From contig WHUZ01000008.1 in NCBI GenBank assembly GCA_015179045.1, positions 1,488,001-1,552,000 of the forward strand: a stretch of 64,000 nucleotides of DNA. The letters are read 5' to 3'. The DNA is from Kalaharituber pfeilii (taxonomy: Eukaryota; Ascomycota; Pezizomycetes; Pezizales; Pezizaceae). Position numbers and translations under genes: made by a program. Each line of letters begins with the position of its first letter. Position 1 is the stretch's first letter. Of this stretch, positions 23,652-38,400 are shown piece by piece. A model generated the notes under the pieces. That model was not told the origin of the DNA and made no database searches. It was given only the letters and a program-made list of their open reading frames with translations.

Positions 23652-26096
23652 CACTCCAGTCTTCTGCACTAAAGAATATAGGGCTCACAATTATCTCATG
23701 CCAGGCACGCAACTAAACAGAGGCGGGTCATGTGCAGTCTTACTCAGCAAGAGCCGCCAAGAATGATGCAAAATAATTTCCTCATAAGGAAATAAACCGT
23801 CAGAAACAGTGCAGTCACGTGATCCGCCACACTTCCAGCTGGCACAAGATTACCTCCATTTCCGAGATCAGTAGGATCAGCTTCCACATATCATTTATCT
23901 TTAACGTTACTGGGCACTCTGCTACGATGCAATCAAGAGTGTTCTTCGCAGTCACAGAGGAGAGATAACCAACTTATTGCGCCTTGAGAACCAGCCATGT
24001 CATTGCCAACAGATAGCGAGTGCTAGGTTCACTCATGCGAGAACTTATCCCAGGTACTCTCAATCCCTGCTACTTACGAAGAACCGGGTCGAGAGGAAGG
24101 GAAGTGAGATAGCTAACTCCAGTGGTCGTTAAGCCAAGCTTGCAGCTACATGTAACCTGCAATGCCAGATGGCACCTCAACGACGTCGCCATCACGCTCC
24201 TCATTGGTTACCATAACGATGATCATTGCTGTAGCCTGGTATGCGCATGTAGCCAATCGATCCTGCAAAACACCTGAGACTTATGATATGCATAGCTCAA
24301 CGCCGAATTTCCTTTCCCGAGTCTGGAACCGGTGGGTTATCATATTGCTGCTGAGCTGGCTTGCTATCAAGCTTCCCTATTGAATACGCCCAAGAGGATG
24401 TGCAAGATTAGGCCAAGAATAAGGTGATTGAGCTATACGTGCCCAGTTATTACATTAAGTACAAGCACCTTCGGCAGTGTTGGACACCTAAGAGAGCAGT
24501 AAGGCAAACAAGAGACCGTGTAAAGTTCCAAAGCAAGCCATTTTGTCCAGGAGAAAGAGTGTCTAATCATAGTGAAGCCCGATATTGGCATGAATGTAGC
24601 TGCTCCAAAGATCTTTTTTCATTGATTCTTGACTAAGAAGTATTCGAAGTCAAGATATGTTATACCAGGATTTTCAACTTTCGGGCCCAATTAGCAATGG
24701 AACTCCGAAACATCTCCCGAATCCCTTGTTCCGCCGGGAGTTTGCCGCCTCTTATTGGCTTAGCCATCCGCTCCCGCGGCCAACTTCCGCGTATGTTACT
24801 GCCAACTGGCTATTATACACGGAGTGAGTTTTGAACACCCAATCACCTCTCGTGTACTAGGTAGATGAATGTGGTACAGCAAACAGATGAGGCTTTATAA
24901 TTCGTACAATCCAAGCACAGCTATTCAGAATGAAATCTGAAGGCGCTGCATGTAATGAGTTGGCACAAAAAAGTAGCCTTTATATAACAGTCGGCACCTC
25001 TGTGTCCGTGCGATAGCATCTCATGTTAGCAAATATCTGAGGTTCAATTTTTGCTGATCGAATGGGAATGAGGCTCCATTACCACAGCACAGCATGCACA
25101 AGAGTAACCATCACTATCACAACAACACTAACGAAAGCATGCGCATCCGGATCTAACATTGGCAGGTACGTGACAGCAAGCAAACAGCAGCGTATCGAAT
25201 TTTTTATAGGGCAAAGGACTCATTCTGGTGCGCATCCATGAGGCTACGCACAAGCGGCAAGTCACAATGAAGCAGCATCTGCCTTCTTCCAACAAAGCTC
25301 GTCCAAATCCCTGAGTTCAGCATTGCCGCGCAGCCAAACATCATCGGCATAAGTTTGCGATACATGTCAGATTACTGACATACTCCTATACACAACTCTC
25401 AGTTAGGGGACAGCTCCCCCATTGTATGTGCTCCTGATGCGCATGCTTGGCAGGAGGGGTTGGGAGATCTGATGATGGTCATGAGTTCGAGACTCAACGC
25501 GTCGCGAGTGTGAGGTAGCAGCGGCCACAATTGGGATGGACTTTCCATAGCAAGGCTTTTCGGATTCGTTCTTTCGCAATACCTTGAACTCTGCTCTTGC
25601 CAAAGCTATGAGGAGGATCGACATCGTCTCGGGTCAGTCTATTTTTAGCAACTTGCTGGGAATAGCAATATTTGAGCCTCACGGAACATCACATTCTCCC
25701 AAACCTTTCGGCCTTGGACTTTGAGAACACAATTGAAACTAATGGCACTTATCAATTAGACCCTGACAGATCAAACTAAGCTTTAGACGATCATTGAAAG
25801 GAAACAAATCTGCGCCAAGATCCATGGAGAAGGAAAGGTCCGTTCATGATCCTCCTTCGGCAGCCTCTTCGCTATCCTAAATATGCCTGGCAACTATACC
25901 CGTCCCACGTTATTTCTGCCCCTCTGCTTCAAGGGGATGAGGATCCGTCGAAAGGTAATACATGACACGGGGAAAGAAAACATATTCAAACAAAATTTAA
26001 CACCATAACAGCCATCAACAGGAAAAAAACATTGTTAAACACCGATTAAGAAGTTCCAAACCATAATACCCATACTAAGCTCCAGAAATAGTACAA

Positions 26097-26426
26097 TTAT
26101 ATGTTTCTCAACTTGGTGACCCTCAGTCTCTCAATCTCCTTCAGCTCATTCTGCCAGACCATGATGCTCTGCTTTTCCTTATCTGTCGACACGGGATTGA
26201 TCCCCTCGGATTCCCATCGCTGCACCCTTTCATGGGCCTGGATGATCTTCCTTAGGATGACTTCATACTTCTTGCACATCTGGCATTTCCCCGTGACGCG
26301 AGAAGTTTCATAGATCAACTTCATACCACACGTCTCTCCAGTTCGGTACTCTTTGGCACAATGAGCACGGAATCGACCCCACTTATAGTCTCCACAAGCA
26401 AAGATCTGTTGATCATAGAAACACAT
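26097..26426 (-). CDS. Small conserved Cys-rich fungal protein, 109 aa, function unknown
   Basis: I place the start at the ATG at 26424-26426 (MCFYDQQIFACGDYKWG). The frame runs 103 codons further upstream, but that part is a repetitive Leu/Gln stretch from a CAA/GTT repeat and looks like 5' UTR. The N-terminal half has Cys at 2, 11, 23, 33, 48 and 51, with His22 and a CQMC pair, suggesting a small zinc-binding fold. The C-terminal half is a charged helix (LRKIIQAHERVQRW; NELKEIERLRVTKL). Short proteins with this CGDxKWG...CxxGETCGMK...KCxxCxK layout are common in filamentous ascomycetes and uncharacterised as far as I know. It stands alone in a gene-poor region. Single exon. Confidence 0.75.
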   Translation of the reverse strand: MCFYDQQIFACGDYKWGRFRAHCAKEYRTGETCGMKLIYETSRVTGKCQMCKKYEVILRKIIQAHERVQRWESEGINPVSTDKEKQSIMVWQNELKEIERLRVTKLRNI

Positions 26427-29400
26427 GATGTGCGTTTGTGTGGATATGCGAGTGAAGTGGTAGGGTTGTTGTTGTTGTTGTTGTAGGAGGAGGCGGAGCG
26501 GCAGGAGGAGTAGCAGCAGGAGGAGGATTGGAGGTCTGCAGAAGGATGGAGATTGAACCTCGTGGCTTCCTCTACGAAATTGGAGAACTAAGATCCGGTG
26601 CAAATATCCTTCCGAATTCTTAGAGAATTGGAGTTTTAAGATGAAGATCGTGAAGGAGCCGAAGGGGGAGAGGAAGGAACAAGATGACCTTGCGCTCTGG
26701 AGAAGGCTTTCAGGGCGATGAGGATAGAAGGTCAATTGCAGAGTCCATAATGGGGGTATTTATCTTCTGATTTGCAATTGAGTAGGATATCCTCTTTACC
26801 CACGGCGAATCCAATGAGAAGGCTACTTTTCATCAGCTCCAACCCTGTTCAGGCTACATTATCCAGTGATTAGAAAGAAGCCATCAGTCCGCCGGACGAT
26901 GCTGGGGGCTTCATGGTGGTGGCATCAGTCGAGACACGGGAACTGCATCAATAACAGATCATCATTCTCTGATCCTACACCCTTGTCTCATTCTCTTCCC
27001 CCCTCTCGCCCCCTCCCCCCCCTCCCCCCCCTCCTTCCACTTTCCTTCCTCCCCACCACAAACATCTAATCTCTAGGGCCCCGAAGCATGGCTGTCTTTA
27101 CCTGTGTCATCCAGAAACCCTCCATATGTCTTTTTCATTTGATTTTCTCGCCCCTATCTCCCTATCACTTGGAAATCCACTCATCCGACTGGTCAAAGAT
27201 GCACATCGACCTTGTCGACAACCTTCAAGCCGTGCCGCTCTTTCTCTTAGGCATTTGATATATACTATCACTTGCACAAACAACCCTGTTTGCATGGAGC
27301 CGATGAATTGAAACACCCCCCCTCTCATCACGTGCATCTTAGCTTCGGGAGGATGTTACGCCTATGTGGGGAGATCACTTCATCCTGCCTAACGAATTGT
27401 GGTTGCTGTGAAGGGTGACCTAGCTTTAACCCATCTTGTGATTTGAAATATCGTGGCAAGAGTGCTAACTATTTTGTCCCTAGTTCCTGAGGCATGGAAC
27501 ATGGTTTCTGTGCGTCTCAAATTCTGGAGGTGATCCTCTACAGTACCTCGATTAACACTAGCATGAAGCACAAAGCTTTTTAGCTACTTGATTCAAGTTA
27601 TGAGCATAATCCGTGAATCCACCTCAATTGAACGGACCCACTCCGGTCATTCAGCTACAGTGTTTTGGCATTCGGCAAGGGTTTTATCAAATTCAAATGA
27701 TTTTCCCCGGGTGGATTGACCTTCTCTATGAGGCCTTTGTTTTGATCTGGTCTTAAGATGGTTTTTTTTCCCCCCTTGGCCAATTCTCATGCCTTGTTCT
27801 CAACTACCCTGACCCGCTTCCATCCCAACCCCCCCATCATTGCTCTCTTCCTCCTTTGCCTCATTCCCCCCTTCTTTCCCTTTACCATACCCATACCCCT
27901 ACCCTTCTCATCGAGGGATCTTCGGCTGTAATTGGTGTAACTAAGTCACAAGACTACAGCTTCCTCGGCTCTGGTTTTCTAAATATGTTGGTTACTGTAG
28001 TGAGATTGGTTCTCACAATCAGACTGCATATTGGCTTGGGTCTCATCATGTTCAGCTGATTCTTTGATTGCCACAGCCCTGCTACCCCTACCTACGGCCC
28101 GGCAGCTTTGCCATTTCTGCTCTCCGTTTTCAACCCTCCTCTGATAAGAGGAATCTACAAGGTTGATTAACAGATCCTTCCACTATCTGCTCCTCGATGG
28201 TCTCATCCGGGGGATATGGACATGACCGGCACAAGGATAGAGTGGTTATTTCCAACTGACGTGGCAAACTGGGTGTGGTTATCACAGTAAATGTGAGCCT
28301 TAACCATTCACCTACTGTCCATAACAGCCATCAAGGATTTGTCCTTAGAAGGTTGGTAGAAATCTCAATCGGTTTGACGTCCGAGGAGGAGCGATCACTA
28401 CGGAATTGTAAGAGATGCATACAGCCTAACTGATGGCCCTGTAATCATGAGGTCCATCAACAATGTGTGGGATAAACTGGCAAGCATTGGCATGAGGTGG
28501 CAAGGCAATGAACAAGAATTCATCCAAGCTAGCGTACCAGTGGCTGAAAGAGAAGGAACTTTCTTTTCCTCGCGGCACAGAGCATCCCAAAGTTTAGTAC
28601 AGCCTTTACTGGGAAGGAGTGCAGACCGGGGGCGGACAGTGACACAATATAGTAGGATATGAATTCTAGCAGGTACGTTCTTGATTTCGGAGCAATGTTT
28701 CGAATTTAGAAAGGTTCAGCGCTCGTTGTGCTCACATAAGACCCTCCAAGCAGTGAATCGTTAGACTCGTCCTATGGAAGGGAAATCAAGGAAGCTGGAA
28801 ACGAGGTGCGTGATATGATTCTCAGTTGCTAATTCTGGCTAGATAGTGTGTATATTCTTCCTTCGCTCTTATGAGCACTTTGGCTTGGTCTTTCGAACAC
28901 TTACTGCACATATTGTTCGCATTCCATCTTTTGTCAATTACTCCAACCCTCCATCTCAGCTCTCTGGGGCGGTAGATAATATTAAACAAAGCCTGTTCTT
29001 TTTTTTTAACACAATAAATTCTGTTCTGGTGAACTTTGTGAGTTTTTTCCTTCCTCCAGATTGCTTAGGCCCTCGAGGGTAGAAGTTGAATGAAGTGCTC
29101 TCCTCTAAATTCCTTCTAGAACATGCGTAGAACACATGGATTTGTTCTATGCATGCCAAGCGAGACCAGGTTTCTGGGGACATAGCGAGTAGCTCCTGTT
29201 GGGGAGCAAATTACTCATGTGCTCTGATGAAATGTCATGCAAACGCACAGAAGGGTTTGGTGTGAAATACTAATAACAAGGAGTTAGTCCGGGGAAGAGA
29301 TTGATGGGGGCACAATGGGTCGCCAATAGGCATCTGCAACGCAGAGTAGAGGAGCAAAGCAATCTACATTGCATGATGTGACAGTCCAGTCGAATGTGGA

Positions 29401-32400
29401 CAACGTGAGGCTGCATTGGAATTGAGCACAATGATTGGTGTCTTCAACCCCCAAACCCCGTTCCCCCCCCTGACAATGTGAAAAATTGTTTATTTTCTTT
29501 CGTTCTATTTTATTTTTCCCGCCTTTTATTTAGACTCACATCTGATACAGGAGCAGCACAGGAGCAGCAGCTGCATGCTAGCTTTGGTTGGCCTTCAGCA
29601 GGTCCATTGAAAGGATCCTTGTCGTTTTGGACTGAACATGAGGGACTGATCATGAGGGATGGAGGGAGGGACAAAGGCGTGACTTGCCGGTAGCAGGCAG
29701 GACGGCCCAGCAAGAAGTGCAAGTAGTGCTAACCTGCCTTGCCAGCAAGGACCCCGAGGCTCTCAGCCGTCGGCCCAACTGACGCTGGCTTGCAGAACTA
29801 GCGGAGGTTTTGCGACGTGTGTGGAGCATATGGCGTATGGTGTATGTATGTTTGGTTTGTCTACATGTCTGTCTAGTACAACATAATCTTTGTCGAACCT
29901 AACTATACCAATCTATATCCATCCATGTCTGCATTCGATGTTCGATGTTGACATTACCCAATTCAGACGTGCGCATACAAGTGTGTTCCTCGCCTCACAC
30001 GTCACCCATCACATCACAGCGACCTCGCAGGAGCTGCGTACAAAAATACTCCTGCGATATGGAGGCCCCCGTCCCATCCCCCGCCCCATCCCCCGCCCCA
30101 TCCCCCTTCCTTTTTCACCTATTGACGGAGTATTTTGGGTCACAGTCGGCAAAGACTAATTCTGGTTTTGACTGGCTTACTTGGTTGCTTCCTTACCTTA
30201 AGAGGAGTAGGCGACATCCTGTTTGTTTTTTGGATGATCATCTTGTCTTGTGTTTACTTGGTCGTTCTGCAGCTCTTTGGCCGAGTCCAATTGTGATGCA
30301 TATTCTGTTGTAAAGGCCAAGGTAGGTCTGCGTCAGACTCTCGTTCTCAGCCCCCTTTCTTAGCAAATGAAATCATGAATTGACGGTACTACATACCAAA
30401 TGTCCCATGTACTACTATATGCAACTTACCGATAGCATAATGTTCTATTTTTTGAGCATGTCTCACCTCGCTCGAATCATGACCCTCTCCCCTCATGGTC
30501 ATCCCATACCCTTTCAGTCCAATGTTCATCACGTCAGCTCTCTCCATATATGTCCTATTGAATAAATTATCTCCAAAATGCCGACGTGGTCTACATGTCT
30601 CAATAATCTTTGGAAAAATCCCGCGGGGGACACACGCACACATACACATATAGAGGAGGAAAGGGGAGACTATAGATACTTGTTTTAACGGATAATACAG
30701 TAACTTGATAATCATGCCACTGAGTACTTCGTCTGCTTATGCGAAAACTGTATGCACACCTTCGGTTGGAATTGCGAGTTGTCCTTTGAATTTCTTATGG
30801 AGGTTGCGCCCTAGAAATTCATCCAGCTGCTCCAAAATGATGTATGGGAATGGTTTTCACTACAGCCTGGTTTGATTATGGCACTTTTGCCGTTTGCCGA
30901 ATATATGTGTTGGTAATGTTTTTTATTATGAGGTTATGCCAAGATACGGTGGATAATGGTCTACTACTCTTTATGGTAATACCATTGGCTGTTATGTAAG
31001 TGCTTAACTCAACCTCTGCACTCTTATATGTTCGTGCCATGTGTTTAGTCTGGTTACCATGTTGTTGTCAGCTAAACCTATCGAGTATGTAATTCATACC
31101 TAAACATACTGCAGTTACGTTTATCAGCATTATGATATGTTTCACTGTTGATGCACAACAAATCGATGCCGTGACATGGCGTTGCATTGCATCCCCGCCC
31201 TTCAACCCTCCATCCTTGCAGTGATCGATCGCTAACTACTATGTCTTGCATATCCCCATGCAAATGTCCCACTTTTCCGCCAGCTTAAGGCCAGCGAAGA
31301 TACGGTCCTACGTAGTACATACATAGATTATGTACATATGATACATTGCTACGTAAGTGAGCAGGAACTACGATTGCAGCTCTAACTCCTTATGCATGTT
31401 CGGGATGCATTTAATTACGTAGCTTGTGAAGCTCGAGAACAGCTTGTACTTTGTACCTGCGCCAGCACATTAAACTAAGCTGTTTTATTCGGAGACAGCG
31501 AGGTTGAGTAGGTACATGATATATCGTACCTTACGTTAGCCTATGAACAAAAGCTGCATGTCCCACGTACCCTAGCCCCGAACGTGAAGAATATCGCAGA
31601 AGATCACAAAACAAATAAAGGAATAAAGAAATAAACTAAAAAAAGAGTACCTACATAACTTCGACCCTTGCACTGTGGCGCGAGAGAAGTATGACGGGAT
31701 ATGCATCCATGTATGTGCACAGAGTGAGGGGAACTGTTTTTGTCTTGCACTCGAGCTGTCTTGCAGTCGACGCACTTAGTAAGATATCGGGACTTCAGAG
31801 TGACGTGTATTGTCTCAGTATTTCTTCTTCCTGTTTGTTTCCTTCATAGCTCAGAATCAGCCAAGCCTGAGCACGGATAGTGCGTGCCCTCACCCATAGA
31901 CAAACATCCCAGAACTTCAACCCCAAGATCAGCGTTCAACTACCATGAGCAGATGAGGTGAAGTGCCCAGTGTGAGGTGTTTGCTGGCCATGCACGGCAC
32001 AGTGAGCGAACACATTCCACGTGGGGTGGGGGTCAAGCGAACTCGACTCCAGTTGTAACTGAGGTACCCCAAGTGCCCCAGAATACTGATGTGTTTTTTT
32101 TTTTTTCGTTTAGTGTTGCGTGCACATTGTGAGCCTGAGAGAGTAGAGAGTAGATAGTAGGAGCTAGTCGGAGCTAGTAGCTTCGGTAGATGGATTAGTA
32201 GTGTGGAGAATAAAGTGTCTAGGGTAGGGAGTAGCGAGTGTAACGGCACAGGAGAAGGACATGAACCATGCGCACGCCTAAAAATTCAACTGGGTATTGC
32301 CTTGGGCTATCGACCGCATCTCTCCCAGTTCCGCACCTCAAATGTGCACAGTATTCTAAATTCCAAGTAAACCTTGGCAGTTGCACATTTTCTTCAAGAA

Positions 32401-35400
32401 AATCATGTGTTGATGTATAGCTGTATATTTTCCGGAAATTCTTACCTCTAGCGGGAATGATCCAATGACTTTGTATCCTACCCAATTCCAAGCAATTTAT
32501 CACCGGCTGCCTATCCCATGCAAACTAATGAAGGTGACAAGATCAGAGGACAGCATTGATTAATATTCGCCTCCGTATACCCCAAACCTTAGACCGGGGC
32601 CCGCTCCCAAGATCACTTCATAGGAGCAAATCCGGAACCTATCCATCCTTTGACCTTGATTTCCTGTGCATCTTCCATGCCAGGATTACTCAATTCACCA
32701 GTCACCTCTCCTCTAGCCGTGAACATTCCTTAACTCACCGTCACATTCCAGCTTCGGCTCTTTGTCCACTTGCCGGGATCTACCTACTAAACGTTTCGAT
32801 GATACTTTAAGCCTTGCGTTTTCCCTGATTTTTCTTTCAGCCCTGTTTATCCTTACCTAGTTGAACCCTCCCTCCAAATTACCACCGGGGATGAAAAATT
32901 AGCGGACTAATAGTATCATAAGGGTACTTCCACCCAGCTGGTGTTAACTCTAAAGCCCCTTCCTTGGAGGGGCTTCCGGGCCATCAAGGATCGTACCACA
33001 TCCTGATCCTGATCCTGATCCTGACTTCTCTTTGCCCGCAATGTTCGTAAAAACTTCATGATCTTCCATTTCCTGTTTCACCTTCAGGTTCACTGGCTCA
33101 GTAGTTAGGCCCCAGGGTCCTCACGGCCGCGTAGTATAGCCTGTCGATAAGGTAGAATTGGGCCTTGTGCATGCATAAAAGAGCAATATCAGGCTTAAGG
33201 CTCATCTATCAATCACAATTCGGCTGTGCTGAGCTCTCGTCAAGACCCATATCAGTGAGTGAAAGTGAGTAACTACACACCGGTTAGAGCACTCTGCTAG
33301 GGGATTGACGTACTCGTTGCCAGCATTTAGTGATGCAGGTGGGGGCCAAGTTATAGGCTGTGCGAACGGTCTGTGAGCAGGCGAGGCTAGGCCTGTACCT
33401 GACTTTGGGAGCAAAATTGTATGGAAAATACCCGTCAGTAGCAATATCCCTCCGCAATCCGGTAGACTTTTCTCGCACGGCCATAACAGCCCCACCTGCA
33501 TCACTAAATGCCAGTAACGAGTACTTCCACTGCCGTGTTTCCGATTAACTGCACTAATTCAAGCGTTATGGGTTCCTTCGACGCCTCTTGCAACATATTC
33601 CCCTGGCTCCTCCTCCTCCTCCTCCATCCCGCCTTTAAGATTGCTCACTGCTCATCACTTTTAGTGCCGTGCATCTGCATCACATCGAATGGCCTTCTAC
33701 TCTGTCCTATGGTGCGTCCACCGTCCTTTCCTACCCGCAGCCCGCATAATCCTACTATCGCATGATCCGCATGACGCCGAACGTCCAGTCAATTTGCATC
33801 CCCTCTATTGAACCTTTCAACCTCTTCTGTTACGTTTTCTTCACGGATCTAAAGCTCCCTTCTTTAATTAGTACTTCTCCCTTTTTCAGAAACTCACGTT
33901 GAAACGCTTCCCATCCCCGATCAGCACCATATCATTTCCATTTTTGGTTGTTACTACCGCATTAGGAAATAAGCCTCTCTTGGCGGCAACCGTGTAATTG
34001 GTGTGCAAGACTAGTGTGGCGGGTGGCTTGCACTGGAGTTTCCTAATCGTGTGACAAGATTTGACCAATCATGTCGGATGCCGAAGCTAATATATTAGCT
34101 CCTCACTAAGGCTGGGGACGAGGTTATGATAACTCCAGGTGCAACCAGACTGAACGCCAGGGGTCGCTGTCGGGAAATTGTCACATGAATTTGGTTGCGC
34201 AATTGATCTGCTTCCGGGGCTGCGTCGCTGATCAGCATTCAAAGTGCATGGTATGTTGGATCTCACTGCCACCGTGCAGAATTGATTGAAAAGAGGAGAC
34301 TTAAGCTCAATGGAGCAAGCTCGGTGTAGGGCTAGATGTCTCGCGAGTGATCGAGCCCCGTTCGGACTCGCGGTCATATCACATCCGAATTTTCACTGAA
34401 GATTTGCCCTGTTGCGTAGCTATGGTTGGTACCTCCCATCAATGGCAGGTCAGTGTAAAAGAACAAAACATGAAGGTACTTGCAATATGATACCGAACTC
34501 CGGGGAGCTCGGGCTATTGACAACGTCTTGGATAATGGGCACAGCACAGGTTGACGGCCTTGATAATGACGGCTGAACTGCTTAATTATTTCAGAAGAGT
34601 GCTAGCGTACTTCATCAATGAATAGTGGAAACTTTACAGATTGCCGGCCTCATAACATTTATTCTTAGAATCCCTCCCTAGAGCTACATTTGAGTTCTCA
34701 TGGAACGCCTGATCAAGAAACTGGAGTTTTGTTAGGCGAATTCACGTACCATGCAAAGATCCAATGATGCTGTTGGGGCGGGTAAGGATGTACGTAGGAT
34801 ATGTTGAGAAAGACCTGGGTGGTTTAGAGGTTTATGGATGAGTGCCATGAAAGGCTTAGGGATAGAGGGACTCTGATTCATGTAGCTTAGGCTCGAGAGA
34901 TTAGGGAGATGTTGCCCAGGCCGTCTGAGAGCAACAAAGCCGTTGTGAGAATGTTGCAAATATAAAAATCTGTCTCTTTCATCACCAAACAGAATCACAT
35001 CAGTCTTGCCTGCACATAAGGATTTCGTTCAAGTACGTGAAATATCGCACGCACAGGCCATATAGCTATACTGGTGACTAGATGACATACATAATGATGA
35101 CCATTTAGTACGTAGGAAGACCAGACCGTGATCAATAAGCTTCAAGTGGGTGTTGTAGAAGCAGCAGCATGACAGTAACATCACAGAGCGGGACCAGGGC
35201 TTAAAGGCAGACACCACATACGCACAAAGTTCTGCTCCCTAAATTTCAGAAGAAGTTCGAGCGAGAGTGGTGAGGTCAGGAGCCACATTCGGATTAGCAT
35301 CTGATGTGATGGAGGGAATTTTTTACCTGGGCTTACTACAGGTGCCAAGAAACAGTTTCTGACGCAATCTAGGAGGTAATCTCATGCTGTTCTCGTGCGC

Positions 35401-38400
35401 AAGCTCTGCCTCATGCCAGTAAGCTGGAGCTGCTGAGCCCGAGTGAGATAGCTCGGCTGGTGAAGATTTCCATCACGTGATTTTGAAGGACGGGATGATC
35501 CCAACTGGGAAGGCCAGAGTACAAGTCGGGCTTGGAGCAACGGCCACGTTAAGGGCAACCAGACTAACACCAAGAGTACTGCAAAACCCAGATCAAGCTG
35601 AGGGAATGAAAGCCGGCATATTCTACACCGGATGGCTAAATTAAATTCCACGAAGGGCAACCAGGCCAGATATGCGTCTATGGGTTACCGTGACCGGTCG
35701 GGTACGAAATTGCGATATAAAGCTTATGTTCGTGGCGCTACTTACATGATGTGAGTACTTAATAACGAAGATTATATATATTAGGGCTGGTTTCACATGA
35801 GATTTAGAATTACTATCTAAAGGTTTGTTCGCATGTGGTAGCAATGTGGTCTGGTTGGCTTCAGGGTTCATATGCCTGTGGGGAAATACCAAACTAACAT
35901 TCCATGATTTTTCAACCACCATTGATGAATGTATCATGCACTTGCATCAGAATGCTGAGCACAACACCAGACATGAGAGAAACCAAGGGTAAAGAATCCA
36001 AGTTGAGAATACCCCAAATACCTCTCACTGTGGGCACCAGTTTCGATTGCACCATTCAGAGCGCCCCTGCCTGTACCTCCCTCCATTGCACATCTAATTT
36101 AATAACGAGGTATATGCGAAGTGCCACCCGACTGATGTTCACGTACATGTGCTTTTTACCCTTAGCCTTTGTAGTGGGTTTCGATTCGTGCTCAACTGTT
36201 GCCCGGTAGGTCAGCTAAGTACTTGTAGGCCATACGATCTCTCTAGCATCATTTGGCTTCTGCCAGTTTGAAGCTCAGCTCGGGTGCGGCTGGCTGCAAA
36301 GGCTCCGCTAATCGCAACCCCAACCATTTCTGCTATTGGACGAACAGTGCGGAATTAACCTGAGAGGTGATGCTAGATATCAGCATCCAGAACAATCAGT
36401 GGGCAGTAGTCACTGAAGTGACGATCATGTTTTTTTTTTTCCCTTTTTTTGTAGGGTCGAAGGGGAAGGGGGCAGAGGGGGGAAGGGTCACGTAACCCCA
36501 CGCACAGGCTGCTAGCCTATCGCAGGGACTCATATACGCGGGACGCGCTGTGGTACCACATATCGTATTCAGTATAATAGAGACCCCCTGGCCTCTTGGT
36601 GTACTAGTATAGTAGTTATATACAGATGTAGGGCCAGCTGAGTGCACAAGATGTCCTACGTGCTCATGTTCTTGCTGGCATTTGGGATTACTAGCTACCT
36701 GCGCATGGTCAAGCATTTAAAATTGAGTCGTGCATTGCTGGGTATCCTCAAGCTCCTTACTGAACCACAGTGCTTGTGCCATATCATGGACGGGACATTG
36801 GGCGGGGGGCACAGTGAGCTAGCTACAGTCCCGGCATCGCGTAGAGTGTTGATTGCCACAATACCTAGAGTTAGGATCCACTCATGCATGCAATTTACCT
36901 CAACGATAAGTGTACTGCAAATTTTGATTTTTTAGATTTATGGAAAAAAAAAAAAAAAAGGCAATAATGCCAATACAGAAAAACACATGAGATGACATAG
37001 ATGTCAAGTAAGAAGCCACGGCTTTGGTGGGGACTACTTAGGAAGTATGTACTCTACAGTCCAAGCCCCCTACACAACAGATAGACTATTTCCGTCCTAT
37101 GGACCGGTTCGATTCCGAGCTGGGAAAGAGGATTATCCGGTATATTTCGATAGGATGGAGGGCAATTGCCCCAGTTCCAGCAATGATCAATAGAACTGGT
37201 CAACCTGTTTTTTTTTTCTTCTTTCTTTTTTTGCGGCAAAATTCTAGCATTTCTAGGTTGGCTCTCCAATTCCTCCTCGGCTCGCCCTAGTTACGCTAAC
37301 TCCAGGCGCACACATGTCAAGGACTTGAAGTAGGGTTGCACTACCCCTCGTACCAGACTTCGTGTAGTCTGGGGCTTGGTATACACTTGAAGCAGATATA
37401 TGGGAGGAGGCAAAGCCTGTCACCGAAGACATCGGACATTGCACATGCCCTACTCTAGATTTGGGCTTAAAGAAGCTGTACCCGTAAGTACATCGTGGAT
37501 AAATTATACGAATGATGAGCATGAGACATATATAGTTCTGCAGGCAGAAGAGCAAGCGGAAGGGATTGGAGTGGGCTATGACGAACTACATGTACGGCAT
37601 GTAATAGAGTCCCAACCCAGATGCAGGGAGCGATGCCTACCTATATAGCCGGAGGCTTCCTGAGACTGCGGCACTAACTACTTTGGATAAGGTTCTAGAT
37701 GCTACAACATTGGCTGAGGTCTTTTTTTTTTTAAAGTATATATATATATCATTACTCGTATGCCCCCCCTACGGGCCTGGTTACGAGACTACCTAAGGGG
37801 TATGACGAGATTAAGTACAAAGGAAATAAAATTAAATCACAAAACATCAGACAGGAAGTGACAGGGTAATCAATATAAATGTCAGCGCGTAGGATACGAG
37901 AACCTACTTATACCTTTCCACCCATCTCATCAGTTCCACCAGTGGTCCTGGTTCGTCTTCCTTCCTTTTGCAAAGGCCTAGAAAGCCACTACTAATTCAA
38001 TAAGCCTCATCTAGTGTCACGACATGCACCAAGATGTGACATGTGGACCAGTGCGGACTCATACGCTCATGCTCACTAGAGAGCGGGGACAGTGAAGTCG
38101 GCAAATGCGATGCGATTGCGCCTGCTAAGGAGATCATGGTCTGCGTATAGATATGCGCGAATGAGCCAGCGGCATGGACCGCCGAGCGAGCGATGGCTGC
38201 ATCAAGCAGGCCATCGTGGGTCGCTGGCAAATTAGGTGCCTTTTGGCATGACGGTCGGCAACTCTCACGATTTACTACCCGTAACGAAATCGGGGTTCAA
38301 TGAACGCTCAAAGCCTTTATCTGTAAAACTGGCTGACAATTGCAATTTGGTGATAGCCACTCCCGATGGTATTGGACATTGGGTCATTTAGATGCGCCAA

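Larger units (their letters stand above)
19520..26096. other. Intergenic, 6.6 kb, no intact gene
   Basis: The part next to KAP123 (19520-19800) is its promoter. The rest holds a 43-T run, a decayed minus-strand gene (21744-22575) and one MITE (23479-23651). Other frames of 60-90 codons are scattered, lack intron signals or domain likeness and are not called. A plus-strand piece at 20559-20803 is open except for one TGA near 20600; I cannot tell it from chance. Confidence 0.5.

Noticed and set aside
25440..25510. GAGTTCGAGACTC, resembling a tRNA T-arm
   Set aside because: No A box or cloverleaf could be drawn upstream.
29945..30313. 122-codon plus frame with PSPAPSPAPSP
   Set aside because: Driven by a short CCCCGCCCCAT tandem repeat; two frames are open at once and no splice or start context supports it.
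33265..33300. GGTTAGAGCACTCTGCT, resembling a tRNA D-arm
   Set aside because: No T-arm or acceptor stem follows; the MITE begins right after.
37060..37140. tRNA-like B box (GGTTCGATTCC)
   Set aside because: No A box, poor T-stem pairing and no acceptor stem.
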